Positions 1-13,100 of a stretch of 64,000 nt of DNA are shown one piece after another. Origin of the DNA: Callaeas wilsoni (Eukaryota; Chordata; Aves; Passeriformes; Callaeidae). A program made the translations under genes and the position numbers. Under the pieces are notes generated by a model. That model ran no database searches, was not told the DNA's origin, and saw only the letters and a program-made list of their open reading frames with translations. The DNA is taken from assembly GCA_013398955.1 (NCBI GenBank), contig VWPU01014135.1, forward strand, positions 248,001 through 312,000. Direction: 5' to 3'. The stretch's first letter is position 1, and each line of letters starts with the position of its first letter.

Positions 1-3000
1 TGGCACTCACTGTGAGTTCTAAGGATCTGGGCTCAGATTTCTTTCATTTTAGGAAATAGAGAGCTACTTTCATTTTCACAGGAGAAATAATGGATTTGTG
101 GCTTAACAGTGCCCTTTAGCAGAGTTGATCCTGAACAGAAATGTGTTCGTGCATTTAGTTCCTCTCTTGTGATCAGAAATGGAAAAACATGGGAATGAAG
201 GCAAGGGAAGTGATAAATTCACTTGTGACTTTGTCCCTGCATTGCAAATGTAGGTATTTGAATCTTGTAGAACTTGTGTAATTCAGACAGAATTCTCATA
301 AGGATTTCTTTGTACTCTGATCTAGCGGACATGGAAATGTAGGGCTTCATGAAAGTGTGTTTTCAGGCACTCCAGTTATCAGAAACACCCTTTTTTAAAG
401 AAGAAAACATTTTCACAACAAATTCAAAAATAAAAACCTGGCCTTGGTGAAGACTCTTCACTACCTACCTTCAGAGACCCTTCACATTGCAAAGATAAGA
501 ATGCTTTCCCAGAGACAGAGAATCTGCTTTTATTTTTGCTATGTCTTATCAAGTTGCCTTGTTTTCATCCTACCTGTATATCTAACCAAGCTGATGCACC
601 CTCAATTTTCCATCAAGTTGCCCCTTTCAGAGTAACAAAAGTGTTTTGGGAGCCAGAGCTGCCAGCACTGAGTTACAAGCATGAGAACAGTGGGAAAGGA
701 CGAGAGCTCACAACAATGAAATTCTTTTGGGAAAGAATGAAAATGCCTCACAGCTGGTTTGCTCAGTGCTGAAGTGTTGTCTTTTCATATCTGTGATTTA
801 ATGAGCAGTTACCTTAAAAATGACTGACCTTTGGGTGGTGTGTTTGGTATTCCAACAGATGTGGTTCGAGTGGTCAATTTACAATCGACTTAGTTGGGAT
901 TAAGTATGATTTTGAATTATGAATTGCTATGGAGGAATGTAATGGGATTGATAGAACAGTCCTTGTTTATCAGGATGGGAATATAACCCTGGCTTTTGTA
1001 GAGCTATACGTTAAAACTGAAAGATGTCCTGATCCAAAAGCTGAAATAACAAGCAGATTGCTTATAGGTTTAGGTATGTACTCAACAATTGCTCAATGGG
1101 AAATTACTGAACTGAAAGGTGAAGAGGAATGAGATGCAGCACAGATTGAGTGTGGATCACTAATGAACTCAACAATAGGAAGTTATTTATATTGGTAACT
1201 CCAGGATATCAGATATTTAATTATGTCCAGAGTGGGTAAGAGAGCTTCCATCATACATGTAATAAATAGGCAGATGTTTCTTAACTTCTGCTGGCTCTGA
1301 ATCCCTTTTAATTCTAGTCTCTGCTCCCCTGCAAGGGAGCACAGAGGATACTAAACTCGGTAGGAACATTTTACTTTGGTTCTCTGTGTATGATGACAAA
1401 AATCTCAGAACTTGTTTCCTGCAGGAGTTAGTTCTGATTATCTATTAGTAGGCAGGCACATTTCACTCAAACCAAGATTTCTATCAGCTCTTTTCAGCCT
1501 TGATGCTTATCCTGCATTCAGACCAGTTATTAGAAAGGATTCTGTCTTCATGTGATGTAAATATTTTCATTTATTTTACAAAGAAGCAGTTATGGCAAAG
1601 AGGAAAAAACTCTCAGTTTTTGGTGTCTACAGAGGCACCTCAGGCAGGCAGGAGAGGTTTTACCTTTCTCATGCACAAATGACTCAGAAGTCCCTGAGCT
1701 CTCAGCAGAGCCCTTTCCAGGTGGCAGCCAGGGATGCCAAGGATTGTCACTGCTGGGAAACTCCTGTCCCTGCTGGGAGGGCAGCACTCAATAACACTCC
1801 TCCCTCAGCTATTGCTTAATGCTCACTTTTGCTTTAAAATGATAGACAAATCTAAAGTAATTGGAGATAAATGTGCTAGAAATCTAGGGTGTATTTCTGC
1901 ACCAAATTATAATCACCACTAGAAATGGGACGTGGCTTTAAGGCTGATAGAAAGATACATCTCAACCAGCTATTTACCTGTCAGTAAGGCTCACAGTGGT
2001 GGGTTTTTGGATTCTGGAATAGAATTCAGGGACGAAATGTTTAAGCAAAGGAAAACACCAGTATTGTGACTTTTGGTGCTGTTACCGAGTGTCTGTTGGG
2101 ACAGCGTTGTCTTTCCCAAGGCCTCCAAGGGAAGTGAAGAAAATATTTCAGTGCAGTTTGTGCCTGTGGCTAGTTTATATTTCAAACACTCAGGACATGA
2201 CCAGAGAAAACATAGAGGAAAAAAGCTGTGCTAATGATCTGCAGGGAATGTGCAGCCCCAGATACACTGGTGACAGTAAAAAGAGGATGATATTTCTGAT
2301 TAATGAAAATACAGGAGTTTTAATAATCGTATTGAGGCTTAATATCTCTGGGGCTTTATCACATATAGTGTATTTTCATCGCTGTTTTTTGTTATTCTTG
2401 CTAAGGTCAAATACATCACTGTATAATTACCATGCAAAGCTGAAAAATTGCTCACATGGGTAAAACTTAAGATAAAGTATTTGCAAAAAAGCAAAGACTG
2501 TTTATTTTATTCTAAGTAAATGTAAAGTGTTATCTATCCCAATATCAGTTCTTTGAACTTATTACTGTAGAACAGAGAAATATAGATGTACATATGCATG
2601 TGGAAATGATGCTCTAAGAGCAGAGCAAATATGTACATTTTCCTTTCATTAGGAGACTTGGGCAATTAACTTGTAATTTAATCTTAATTTTAGGCCTGCT
2701 AGTGTGAAATACATCATTTCATACATAAGGAGTCACAATGACACCGAACTTTCCAAGCTGCCCCAAAAGTGCTGGTTCATCCTCTCTGTTGGTGAAAACG
2801 CTGGGCAGGTTTGATCCAGTGCTCCTGCACTCCTGGTGAGCTCCAGAAGAGCTGCAAACATCACACCTCCTGATGAACCCAGTCACTGAAATGACACCAT
2901 AAGTGTTTGCATTCTAAATACATTTTACATTTTGATGTTGGGAGACTAAGTTTGTTCGAGGCTTTGTGTATGTGTTTTAAAGTGAGCTGGAAGATGCCAA

Positions 3001-6000
3001 AGAATATAAAGTAAAGAAATTCCAAATTTGTGATGATGCAGAAAGTTTCTGCCACCTTCCTTAGCCCACAAAACTGCCAAGATTAGTTATCCTTTTGCCA
3101 GCATTTTCAATTCCATAAAACTTGGAAGCAATAATTTCATTTTAGTGTTTAATCCATTGTGATGATGTTCTCACAAAACACATAATTAGAGCATAACTCC
3201 AAACATAAAATACAAGCTTTCATTTTGAATGGTATTTAAAGATACTTGAAAATTCTGAAAGTCAGGCACTATAATTGGAAAGAAATGCCAACAATAGAAG
3301 CTACGCTGGGCCTGAGAAATTCTTAATGTGATGCAAGGTCAAATTTCCATCCTCAAATTAAAAATTATTTTTTCCAAAAAAAAAATAGGATAAATAATTT
3401 GGTGCAAGAGGAGGTAGCAGGTATGAAAGCTGGGTGACATAAAATTACAGACAGTAGATTTCTGGGACAGATTCGGTTCCAGATGTGGATGCACAAAGGG
3501 CAGGCAGGAGTCTCACTCCTGATATGTTCCTCTGTTCTGTTTCTTTTATGTCCTTTTAATGTGGGATTATCCTTGAAAATTTCTTCAGGTTCAAATAGAA
3601 ATTTTGACAGAACTTGGAATGTGAACAGCACTTAAAGTGAGCAAATTGGCATGAATTCTTGTCTCTGCTGTTCAGAATTTTGTACATAATTAGTAGCAAT
3701 GTTTGAACATTTTGGTTTGCCTATAAACAGTGGGGAAAACATCAAGGAACTGGATTGAATAGCAATGTGCTGTTGTAAAATCTCTTTGAATAACCAAGTA
3801 TCATTTGTTTGACAAACTGTCTGCTAAAATATTATTTCCCCCCTCCTTGAAATATATCCCTTTAGTGGTGTTCCGAGGATCTGCAAAAAATAAGGCAGAA
3901 ATTGCAGATTTAACTCATTTGGTGGGGAGAGTGGATCCAGGGGCAGAGGAGCAGCTGAACCCTTCAGTGGGTTTGGGTGTGTGATTTGTTCATCAAGTCA
4001 TCACCACCATCACTGGGGCTGTTCATCCCTTGTTCGTCACCATCGCTGAGGTTGTCCCTTTGCCCCCTCGTGTCCTCTCACAGGTGTCTGTGAAGTCTTC
4101 AAAATCAAACCAAAGTCGCACCTGACCCCTTTGTTTCCTCACCATTGAACCTGACCCTGGGTTTCTCGAGCAGCAAAGTGCCTTAAATATCTCTTATTTA
4201 CGTTGGTGATTGACATAAAGTGTGGTTTAAGGCTGGAACAACTTGGGTTTGCCATGTTTCAGCAGCAGACTCCTCAGCGGAGCAGCGGCGCTGCGGTGCG
4301 GCACAGAATGGGCACGGTGACCGGTGCAGCTGTGCCTTGGTGTTCCCTCCAGCAGCTTGTTCCCATGAATGAGCTTTGCCTTGCTCTTGGAAGCCGTGTC
4401 ACTGAAGCAGCAAGCTCCAAGCTTGGGTTGGATGATTTGTCTTGCTTTACATTCCTCAATAAATAGTGGTAAAAAGGCTTAAGAACAAAGGGAGGGTTGC
4501 AGGAAATTATCCAGGCCACCTCCTTTGCCTTTTTTTCCTCTGCTTGGAGGGTGAGAGAATACAAAGCGTTATTATGTTATCTCTCTGTTCATTATGAGCC
4601 TATGAATAGAGCAATTTCCTTATTCACACATCTTTACAAATTGCTAGCTTGACTTCCTGTCATTTAAAACTACAAATGTGTTTAACAAAGAAGGTAATAG
4701 AATCATAACAATTATTACAGGCATGAGAGTAATGTGAAAAACTCATTGGCTTAATTAAAAGCCGATTACAAAAGCAAAGGTCTAGGTTGCATCCCGTGGA
4801 AAGTGTAAGGAGAAAGCAACAGCAGCTTCACAATATCAATTATAATTTTAGAAAGCTAAGAAAGCTGTTATTATTTTTAGTTTGGTCTTCCTGTTATGAT
4901 ATTTTTGCTTTCATTAATTTCTCTTATTAACAAAAAAGCACAGTCAAAAAAAAAAAAGTACCCCTAGGTGGATTTTCAAATCACTCAGCACTGTCCATGT
5001 AAATCCTGCACAACACTGAAGCAGACACCTGATGTTAAGCACTTACACAGACCCATCAAAGCCAGTAGAATTAAGTGCTCAAAAATAAAGCATCTGTTTA
5101 AGTGCTTGGCTGATTTGGGCTACAATTAAAGATTTAGATCAGCAAGCATAGGTATAAACTTAAATGTTATATATATTATATTAGTCTTCTAGGAGCTATA
5201 AAATTAATGAAAATTTGCCTTAGACTGGAATTTTATTAGGTTGTAGTCAAATGATGACACATCCCAGTGGCACAGTTGCTTGAGGTCATTTTCCAACACT
5301 TTTTTGCCAGGGGCAATTCAGCCTGGAAAGGATTATACAGATTTTATAGAACAGCATGTCTTACAGGACATATTTGCTGAGCAGCACCATTCTACCCATA
5401 AAAGATAATACCAGGGGGATGAAGACCTCTTTGAGATGACTTTGTTTGTTTTCTTTCCTGCAGAGGAGGTGCCATTAAGAGTTCATGTGCAGTAAGAGTG
5501 TACAAGTTGTTTTGGATTATGAACACAGATTGCACAGAATTCTGGATTGTTTCCCCTCGCAGGTTCAGTTCTAGAGGTTGTTTTTGACTCAGTGTGGGCA
5601 TTCTCTTGCTGAAGAGGGAATTCTGAATTGGGCAGTAGTTTTTCTTGCAAATTAGGGATGAGGTGGGTGAGTTTGTGTACCTGTAACCACACGACTTGTG
5701 TGTTACTTTTCCAGACACGTGGGTTACATCCGGGTGTTTCTGCTTCCTCCTAAAATAAACTGTGACAGGTTAAATTACCTTCAGTAGTGGCTTCTGTTAC
5801 ATATTCTGTCTGACATTAAAGTGGACTATGAACATTCGCAGTGTTAATATGGAAGGCTCTTAGCAAGAGAGTCAGGGAATGACAATTTGAAAGGTTTCAG
5901 CTGTTTCTGGGGCAAAGCGTGGGTTTTAAGGCAACAAAATTTTTGCAGCGCAGGGGACTGGATCAGTAGGAATGCTTGAAGCACCTGTTTCAAGCACGGA

Positions 6001-7611
6001 GTTGCTCTCTGTAATTATTGCCTGTTCAGATCATGACTCATTCCTGGGACCTCACAGGTCTGGGGGAGCCTTTCACGGCAGCAATTAGTGAGGAATGAAA
6101 GAGGATGGGCAAAGGCACAGACGGCTCAGCCTGGCTGATGCTTCCACTGCTATATCACACGGAATCATCCCTTTGAAGGCACTTGGGAAGGAGCAGTCAA
6201 ACACTCCTCACTAGGCTGAGAGATTTCCCAGCTTCTGCGGGACTTAACCTGGTTCAGTGCAGGAAAAAAGGGTCAAATATTGTTGGTGTGTTCTTTGTCT
6301 CCTGAGTGCCCATCCCTGGCTGCCTGTCGCAGATAGAATGACACAAAGGCCATTCCTATGTCCTTGCTTCCCAGAAATTATCATTTCATGACTGTTACAG
6401 CAACGGAAAAATCCTTCAGTGCCTAAAATCTTTCTCTTTCAAGATAAGATTGAGGGTATTCTTTCTTTTCTTTAGGTAATCTTTCCTTATAAACAACTTT
6501 ATTTGGAAAGGAGAACAAAGGCTTTCAGTCAAAAAGTACAACAAGCTTTCAGGTGAAGTCTTCCTTCAGATCTTGAATAAAAGAGGCAAACTTCAAAGAT
6601 GAAGATAAGTTGAATGTAGCTGTATTAGTTTATAAATGATTTAGCTTTACAAACTTTAGTAGGTCATTTAAAGAACAATATCTACCTCTGGTGTTTGTAA
6701 AATAATCTTAAAATTCATTTAGTATTTTTGTGATGACAGCCTAGTTAGGATTTCCTCAATTTTTATTCTACAGATATAATTTGTTTAAAAGTTTCCTAAG
6801 GAGATAAGAATGGCTAAAACTAAACAAAGTATTTGAAATAGCTGGGGTTTTTGTTCCATTAGCAGAAGATTGCAGGAATGAAAAAAGGGTTGTTCATGTC
6901 TATCAGTAGAATGCCAAAATCTTGAGTACCATGCCTGACAGATGGATAATACTTCAGCTAAACCTGCAAAAATATCTTTGAACCCTCAGATAAATCAGAT
7001 TATACTTTGGCATATAAAACTTAATAATAAACCTGCCCTCTCAATCTCATTGAAGGGAGAGTAACAGCCTGGCTCTTGAATGCCTTAAAAAAGTGTTCTA
7101 TAAGCATCTGCGTGAAAAGAAATTTTGTTCATTTTTCTAAGCAGTTATGATTAAGAAAAAAATGTATTTTTCTTTTCTAGTGACCTTTTTCCAAGGAGTT
7201 AAATCAGATTATCATTGATTTTAATAAAATATGGGTTAAACGCCCCAATTATTATTACCCTTATATTTGTATAGACTTCCAAAAAAAGTTTTAAATAATC
7301 CATTGTAAACGACTATGTTAAAATGCAGACATTCCATGTTTCATTGTAAAGGTAAGAAGATCCTTGTCAAACAATTCTTAGTTCATTAGGGGGAAAAAAA
7401 AGTTAATAACAGAGGAGAGAAAAGCTTATTAAATCCAGGTGATGGTGTCCTCTGGACACTTAGGTATTTTTAATGTATAATAATTCCTTAGGAAATTCTT
7501 AATAAAAACGCTGAAAATTCTTTTTTAATGCAAAAGGATACTGCTATTCTACTGATTTAATTTCTTTTAGGGAACTCTGGCTCTTCTAGAAGGGGTTTCA
7601 GAACACACAGA
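1..7611. other. unique AT-rich DNA, no gene recognised
   Basis: Both strands were read for long open frames, splice-flanked exons and repeats, and no gene could be supported. The longest plus-strand frame (2089-2463, 124 codons) begins at GTG rather than ATG and resembles no family I know. A small GC-richer, CpG-bearing patch lies at about 4263-4420 in otherwise AT-rich sequence and has no repeat signature I recognise. Around 4560-4800 the sequence is dense in homeodomain-type cores, including TTAATTAA at 4751-4758, and looks like vertebrate conserved non-coding DNA; that is inference only. Short A or T runs occur (for example near 3377 and 4947). The stretch may be intergenic or intronic. 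Confidence 0.6.
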
Positions 7612-7712
7612 GTCAGGCTGGATGGGAATTTGAGTAACCTGGGATAGTGGAAGGTGTCCCTGCCCATGGCAGGGCATGGAGCTGGATGAGCCTTAGGGTT
7701 CTTCCAGCCCCA
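7612..7712 (+). mobile_element. CR1 LINE, short 3' fragment
   Basis: The segment carries the CR1 3'-end order: 'ggctggatggg', 'gtaacctgggatagtgg', 'aaggtgtccctgccc', 'atggcagggcatgg', 'agctggatgag', and then a 'cttccagcccc' equivalent of the usual 'cttccaaccc'. It is about 100 bp long. It lacks the upstream CR1 3' region and the final octamer repeats, so it is a truncated, diverged relic in plus orientation. CR1 is the dominant avian LINE and most copies are 5'-truncated like this. The 92-codon minus-strand frame over it (7557-7835) is incidental. Confidence 0.85.
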
Positions 7713-9049
7713 GTCAGTGGGAAGTCCTTCAACAAAACTAAAACATCTGTTCTTGCAAACCAAGCAGCCTCCACACTCAGAATTTGAAACAGATTTCGAG
7801 AATAAATCACTGGATTTGGGGTTTAGCATTAACAACCATAAATCTCATTCTCTTTTGTACCTGTTGTGAACGCAAAGTGTCGTCATGGAGAACACAGCTC
7901 CAGATTAGCCAAATCAGAAGCAGAATCTTCCTCAGACTCAGTTAATTGTAGCTTTTTAGGCCTTTTTACCTTAATAGAAGTGTCTGCCTACTGCACTTTA
8001 TGTTGTAATAGTGTGTTTGTGTGTATTCATCTTTGGCAGAACCACACTTTGAGCCATTGCAAAGTTCCTGTGTCACTTTGGCAGACTGCAGAAAACCCAA
8101 ATTACCCAATTGGATGATATGAACTTCTCCAGGGGAGGTTTAATGAACTGCTGTATTCTAAATTCAATGGAAGTAGAGCACCATCATTATATTATTAGTG
8201 AATTCTAGATTTAAATGCATAAAATTTGATAGACTAGAATTATATCCTTTTGGTTATCATTGTATTTCTTACATATATAGCTGAATTAGAGTGAAGAGGA
8301 CAAATATAAAATATATCATTATTCAAAAAAGCCCAAATCCTTTTGTCTCAGACAAATGCCCAACATTTTTGATACCAGGCACTCCATTGCAGCTAACTGT
8401 AAACTGTGTTTAATGCCCTAGGAAATAAAATGTTTAAATATTATGGTGGTAAAAATCTGTCTAGATTATTACGAGAAATAAACCAGCTATACTTTGGGCA
8501 GTAATTTTATTTTAGGATTTCAGTAAAAATAAATGAGAATACAGAAATAATAAATGAGCAAGCAGTGCTTTAATCACTGTGTTAGTTGCTAGAATGGTCT
8601 TTGAATAAAGATAATTTCCCTAATTCGGCTGTCTCAGCTATTGTAGGGAAATTGGTGTTGCTGATGCAGCAGTTCTAAGAGCCCTCCCGGAATGTGAAAT
8701 CTTCCCATGTCTTTATATTACCTGCAGAACCTTTTGAACAAGGGGCACTTTTTCTCTTGGTTTTCAACACTAAACACTGGTGGACAGGCTGAAACTATTC
8801 CATGATCACAAAAGGCACCGGTGGTGTTGGGGTGGGGAAGGATGAGGGGCTTGGGGAGGTCACAGGGAAGGGCTCATGGATAAGGTGTGTGAGGAATGAG
8901 GAGCTCAAGTAGTGAAAATCCATCCTGGGAGAAAACTGAGCTTTGTTTTTCCACCAGCCCGCTTCTGGAGCTTTGGGAGGAAGTAAAAGAATGGATGCTG
9001 TAATTTTGCAAGGCTACATGAACAATGCTCTGCCATCTGGGAAATAAAA
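7713..9049. other. unique DNA, no gene recognised
   Basis: No exon, RNA gene or repeat could be supported. The 83-codon plus frame at 7866-8117 begins at a non-ATG codon and has no recognisable domain. The part from about 8810 to 9000 is G-rich ('ggtgttggggtggggaagg') and leads into the CpG-rich patch that follows. Confidence 0.55.
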
Positions 9050-9520
9050 CGGGCCCACAAAACAGCAAGTGTGCCTGCAGCAACTGGTCACCCCGTCAGA
9101 GGCACCGGTGCAAAAAGCAAAGAGGGAAATGGGAAAAATCACTCGCTTCTCGCTTTGAATAGAGCCCTGATGGCAAAGATTTCCCCTGGCGGTCCCCTGA
9201 GTCTTTTCAGTTCCCTGAGCCGTGGCAGGGTGGGCTCGCAGCGACCGGTGTTGAGAGGAGGCGTTTCTGTAAGCTGCGGATGCTCCTCCGGGAGGGATGC
9301 GCTGCCCGGGACAGGGGCTGGGGAGCGCCCCGGGCTGCCAGGGGACCCGCTGGGCTGGGCTGGGCTGGGCTGGCCCAGGAGGGCACACCCTGCCCCGAGG
9401 CTGGCCTCAGGTGGATGTTTCACTTCCCGGTGAAGTTTGCTGCTGCTCCCAGGCAGGTTTATTAGCTGGGTGAAATGCTGTAAATCATCCAGCGCAGCTC
9501 GGCCCGACCTGCACCTTTCT
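9050..9520. promoter_or_regulatory. CpG-rich patch, candidate small CpG island
   Basis: This is the most GC- and CpG-rich non-repeat stretch in the window. Between about 9231 and 9350 I count roughly eleven CpG dinucleotides in about 120 bp, in a window where CpG is otherwise scarce. It ends in a short (TGGGC)n run at about 9351-9374. Overlapping frames of 94-124 codons are open on both strands, which is what stop-poor GC-rich DNA produces and is not evidence for coding. In birds such patches can be small unmethylated promoters or simply GC-rich islands kept by biased gene conversion. No TATA box, initiator or downstream exon could be tied to it, so promoter activity is inference. Confidence 0.3.
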
Positions 9521-9914
9521 GGGTGATGTTACAACTTCTCATTGCGGAGCAGATCTGTCTTTGTCAGGAACACACTTCTATAAAGCATACAGTAGGGAAA
9601 AAAACCACCAAAAAACAAAACACCCTCCAAGGAAAAGAAAGAAACAAACCTAAATCCCGTCCCTTCAAAAAAACCAAGGAAAGGCTCAGGACAACTTGCA
9701 GTTCATGTGGGCAGGACACAAACCTGAGATAAGAACGCCCTGGGGAAGATTCTTTCCCCTGCCTCCAAATGGAAGTGGTTATGTCCCATCTCTCCAGAGC
9801 AGTAATCTGGAGATATTTGAGGAGAACTTTAAAATGACTTTTTCTTATTGATGTCTCATTGTTTTCATGAAAAATGAGGGCTGGATTGAAAGATCCAGGT
9901 TATCTATATAGATA
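9521..9914. other. unique DNA, no gene recognised
   Basis: An A- and C-rich stretch (about 9596-9680, with runs such as 'aaaaccaccaaaaaacaaaac') is followed by ordinary AT-rich DNA. The 69-codon frame at 9523-9732 is lysine- and threonine-rich low-complexity translation of that stretch and not a credible gene. Confidence 0.5.
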
Positions 9915-10182
9915 ATAGAATAGCTTGGGTTGGAGGAGACCTTAAAGCTCATCTCATCCCACCCCCTGCCATGGGCAGGAACACCTTCCACTGTCCCAGG
10001 GTGCTCCAAGCCCCGTCCAACCTGGCCTTGGGCACTGCCAGGGATGGAGCCACAGCTTCTCTGGGCACCCAGTGCCAGGGCCTCCCCACCCTCACAGTGA
10101 AGGATTTCTTCCTAACATCTCATCTAAGCTTATTATCTTTCTGTTTGAAGCCATTCCCCCTTGTCCCGTCACTGCAGGCTGC
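9915..10182 (-). mobile_element. CR1 LINE 3' fragment, about 270 bp
   Basis: Read on the plus strand this is the reverse complement of the CR1 3' end: 'gcttgggttggaggagacctta', 'agctcatctcatccca', 'ctgccatgggcagg', 'aacaccttccactgtccc', 'tccaacctggccttgggcac', then 'aaggatttcttcctaacatctcatct' and 'ccttgtcccgtcactgcaggct'. The order is intact over the whole length, so it is one insertion, 5'-truncated, with its 3' end at the left. It is diverged but easy to align. The 101-codon plus-strand frame at 9971-10276 lies antisense in it and is not a gene. Confidence 0.93.
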
Positions 10183-13100
10183 TGTAAATTTAATATATAA
10201 ATATATATCTATATGGTTTTTCCTACTTTTTAAAGACTTCATTTTCTTTTATTACAAAGATGGTATTTCTTATTAATCTGTTGCTTTCTGTGTAACACTA
10301 ATATTAGAATAATAATTCTGCCTAGTAATCATAATTATTTACCATGATCTCCAATAATATATGATATGGATAAGCCATAGTTTGGGACTTGCTTCTTCTG
10401 GGCTTTTCATAACAACTTTTATAAAAGGTTGAGAAATAAGTTAAGAGAAGGGATTCTGAACTGCAGGGAGTCTTTCAGTTCAGTACTTAGTGTGCAGAGG
10501 AGTGCACATTTTGTACTGGTTTTCACAGCAGAGATGTCAAAATGTCTTAAAATGCACAGTATTTAATTTTCAAGGTTGGTAGTGCACTAACAATAGCTTA
10601 TTAAAAATTCACACTGTATTTTACAAAAATATTTTAATTATACTGAGAAAAGCATTCTCTCATGAATTTTAAGTCACTCTTGCACACCTTTGTAACATCG
10701 TGCATCCTTATTTTAAGAAAGATGATTATTAAACAAAAAAATAGAACTTCTGCTTCTTAATAAGTGCTAATAACATGTTTCAATCACATTTTGGTTATTT
10801 TTAGAGAAAAATAGTTGCATATTTATGCCTACATTTCGTGGAGTGATGAAGCAGCACAGTCCCCAGCAGATATTCCCGATTCTCTGAAGGAACCAAATAC
10901 TGAAAAAGAGATTTGTACCTATCTTAGCTGCATGAACAGAAGCAAAAGGCTAGAAATCAGAAATTCATAAGAAGGAATATGAAACAGTTCTCTCTCCCTG
11001 CAATATTTTCCTATGTTTTGTCTCAGTAAATACTTAATTCTTTGTGTGACTGATGTAGATAAACATCCAACCTATATGGCAATAACCACATCTGAGAGAA
11101 GGAAATCATGTCAGTGATTTCAGAGAGCTCAATTTTGTAACTGGTTCATAGTTTTCAGTCAATGGAATAGCATAAAATATTTTCATAGGGAATTTTTTAG
11201 CTACAGTTCCATAAATAATACCTTAATGCCTTCACTTCATGGACACATGAAAGGACTTTTAAACTTCATGTGCAATACATGGCCTCGGAGAAAAACAATC
11301 TATGTGTTCTATGAAAAATAAAATACTCAAGGTTTAATGTAAAATTCTGCTCTCACAAGGACAAAAAAAAAGAAAAAACTGCAGTTTCCTTACCAAAGCT
11401 TAAATTTTGTGGGCCAATTTTGATTTTGTGACAAGTCAAAACTCTTCCATCTACAAAACATATTGAGAGACAATAAAATGGCAGGTTAATGTTTGAGGGA
11501 AAATGTCATCCATATAAAACAAAGCGTGCAAATGGGAACTATCACATCTGAGGCTTTAGTAAATCAAATTCATGAAAGGTCATATTGTAGAAATTCGGAA
11601 TACAGATCTGTATCTCATCAGATTCCAGCATAAAATTAGGAGTGAATATGAAATAAAAGGTAACACTTTCCTGATATGAGTCATCCATGTAGATTTCACT
11701 GAAAAATGCACAATATGGGCAAAAATTTTAGACGGGCAAAATTTTTGATCACGTGGGGAGGGGTCCAGAATGTAATTTCAAAAGTCAAAGCTTGTATAAA
11801 CCAGGGTCATTCAAGACTAGTTAAGTTCTTGGTTTGTAAAATTTGTACATGTGGATTCTTCTATCTGCCTTTAAGATTTGGGCTGCATTTTCTGGAAGCA
11901 AAGTCTCAACATTTTAAATATTTGGATAGGAGAAATCACTGTAGCTTGGCATGAGGTGGCGAAGAGAAACATTTGAGTTGGGTTATGGACACTCCTTTAA
12001 AGCCCAAAGGGAGAAGCCTGAAAATCCAGAGCTTCAGAATTTTACTCACATACTGAAGGAACTTCTAAAATTGAGATTGCATTTGTCCTTATTTAAAATA
12101 TTTCTTTTTATAGAAAAGGTTATTTAGTTATTATATTATTCCCTGCCTTCATTTTTTAATCCACAGGAAATGAAAATTAAGAGGAGGAGGAAAAATAAAG
12201 TTAGAAAGAAAAAATAAAACCATTCACCACAAGCTGAAACGATGTAATTAATTCCCTACTTTCTCAATTAGAATTAATCCAGTAATGTAAAATACCAAAG
12301 TCATAATTTTAGTTAATTGTATAGATGTAGAAAGACTTCACTTCCCCATTTCTTCATTGTGAATTGGCAATCATTTAAGAAATAAGTGGCAGTTAAGATA
12401 TGAACAGCTGGAGCTGTCACCACCTCTTTCCTCGTGTTAGCTGTCAGCTGGTCAAAACCTTACTCCTGTTTCTCCATTTCTTATGCTTACAAAACACTGC
12501 ACAGTGTTCACTGGCTCTTTTCAGTGTGCTGTTTAAAAAACCCAAATTACATATATTTATATATCAAAGCATGGCATTGCAAAAGGTATTAATGGCTTTA
12601 GGACTTTGGAGTGGGTGAAGGAAACGTGTCCTGAATGTGGATGAATGATAAAATGCTGGGTCCTTCAGACCAAGTGGTCATTCCCATCTCCATGAAAAGG
12701 GTGCAGAATTTGTTATATTACACCGGGTAATGAGGGAATGATTTTAAATTTGTGACTTTGTCTCCTGCATATTATTTACTCCTGCAGAACTTTGGTGGAG
12801 GTCAAAGGCTTTATCTGCTGAGGATATTTTTTCCCTTTTCCAGTTGCAATCAGGTTAGTTTTCTGTGACTTGTGAGACTTTGCATATTCTGTAGCTGTGG
12901 AATTTCAATTTGAAATCTGCTGTGAATTGAGCAAGACTTTTTCTTTCTTCTTTTTTTTTTTCATTAATTCAAAAAATATTTGTTGAACAAAGAAACCCCT
13001 CAGGAATAATAAGCTGACTGTTAGTGGAAGGACAGCTTCCTGATACTGTAGGTTTCAAGTTTTTGAAGTAAACCACAATGAAAATACAGTAGAGGAGGAA

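Noticed and set aside
9014..9433. Frames of about 120 codons on both strands over the CpG-rich patch
   Set aside because: Both strands are open because stops are rare in GC-rich DNA; the patch is better viewed as a composition feature.
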